Positions 63,831 through 64,000 of a stretch of 64,000 nt of DNA are shown in pieces (position 1 is the first letter of the stretch; the number at the start of each line of letters is the position of its first letter). Made by a program: the position numbers and the translations under genes. The notes beneath the pieces were generated by a model, which worked only from the letters and a program-made list of their open reading frames with translations, was not told where the DNA came from and ran no database searches. The DNA is from Malus domestica (Eukaryota; Streptophyta; Magnoliopsida; Rosales; Rosaceae). The stretch spans positions 37,841,001-37,905,000 of the forward strand of contig NC_091663.1 in assembly GCF_042453785.1 (NCBI RefSeq). Direction: 5' to 3'.

Positions 63831-64000
63831 CCCTTCCCCTGCGAATATTGGGATCACGAGCACTGTGCCCCTGACACCTCCTCTACCATCTCACTCCATG
63901 CTTACCCGAGCCAAAGATGGCATTCGTAAACCTAATCCCCGCTATGCTTTAATTGTTGTCGCTAATCCTTTGGTTGAACCCTCCAGTTTTACACAGGCTA
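63831..64000 (+). pseudogene. Continuation of the copia polyprotein in another frame
   Basis: From about 63803 a different plus-strand frame continues the linker (SLTSNPSPAN ... SHSMLTRAKDGIRKPNPRYA), which is the standard lead into copia reverse transcriptase. A one-base length change in the C run would join the frames, so either the copy is mutated or the base call is wrong. The window ends before the reverse transcriptase core. Confidence 0.8.

Larger units (their letters stand above)
60858..64000 (+). mobile_element. Ty1/copia retrotransposon, 5' part, runs off the window
   Basis: A probable 5' LTR at 60858-61195 (TGTTGGTGCAGG ... TTCTTTCA) holds a 56-bp tandem duplication (60925-61036) and a TATA-like TGTATAAAG at about 61097. 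The primer site TGGTATCACAGAGC starts at 61196, and the gag-pol frame at 61254. The 3' LTR lies outside the window, so the left limit rests on TG..CA ends and the primer site only. It sits directly upstream, in transcript terms, of the carrier exon's acceptor. Confidence 0.85.

Noticed and set aside
1..64000. tRNA, rRNA or organelle-derived genes
   Set aside because: No cloverleaf-like or ribosomal sequence was noticed by eye on either strand; a covariance search was not possible.

Overview
This window is plant nuclear DNA. It has intron-rich genes with GT-AG junctions, dense LTR retrotransposons with initiator-Met tRNA primer sites, hAT and Mutator-like elements, and AT-rich spacers. Recalled similarity of several coding stretches suggests a eudicot, probably Rosaceae (apple/pear group). 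That placement is inference; no search was run.

Host genes. (1) A six-exon minus-strand gene (4313-12410) encodes a 174-residue plant protein of unknown function; its two long introns hold a Mutator-like element, a Ty1/copia relic, a hAT relic and an inverted-repeat element. (2) A six-exon plus-strand gene (21980-25260) encodes an RPA-interacting protein with a C-terminal zinc finger. (3) A single-exon minus-strand gene (28777-30543) encodes a WRNIP1/MgsA/RarA-type AAA+ ATPase with an N-terminal UBA domain and a consensus PIP box. (4) An intronless pectin methylesterase/invertase inhibitor gene lies at 58528-59070. (5) The last exon of a mitochondrial NAD-carrier-like gene (60548-60836) is separated from any upstream exons by a copia element that runs off the window.

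Mobile DNA fills most of the rest. 13290-14060 is a 34-bp minisatellite. 14300-15427 is a hAT element with a perfect 8-bp target duplication. 15617-19142 is a non-coding LTR element. 25354-28403 is a solo gypsy LTR (duplication AAAGC) carrying a nested 709-bp hAT. 31931-41289 is a nearly intact chromovirus (duplication GTATA) with 2192-bp LTRs and one stop codon in its polyprotein. 42757-52455 is a pol-less element (duplication ATTAT) with a gag ORF, fragments of pectate lyase and phosphoenolpyruvate carboxylase genes, and a separate antisense ORF. 54400-57450 is a truncated copia. 60858 to the end is a younger copia.

The most unusual object is the 42757-52455 element. A gag-only, Ogre/Tat-like retroelement has apparently picked up pieces of two unrelated host enzyme genes, joined head to tail in gag orientation in the place where pol is expected. 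The second theme is nesting: several elements can be bounded to the base by target duplications, and the introns of one small host gene have been enlarged several-fold by insertions while all its splice sites still join in frame.
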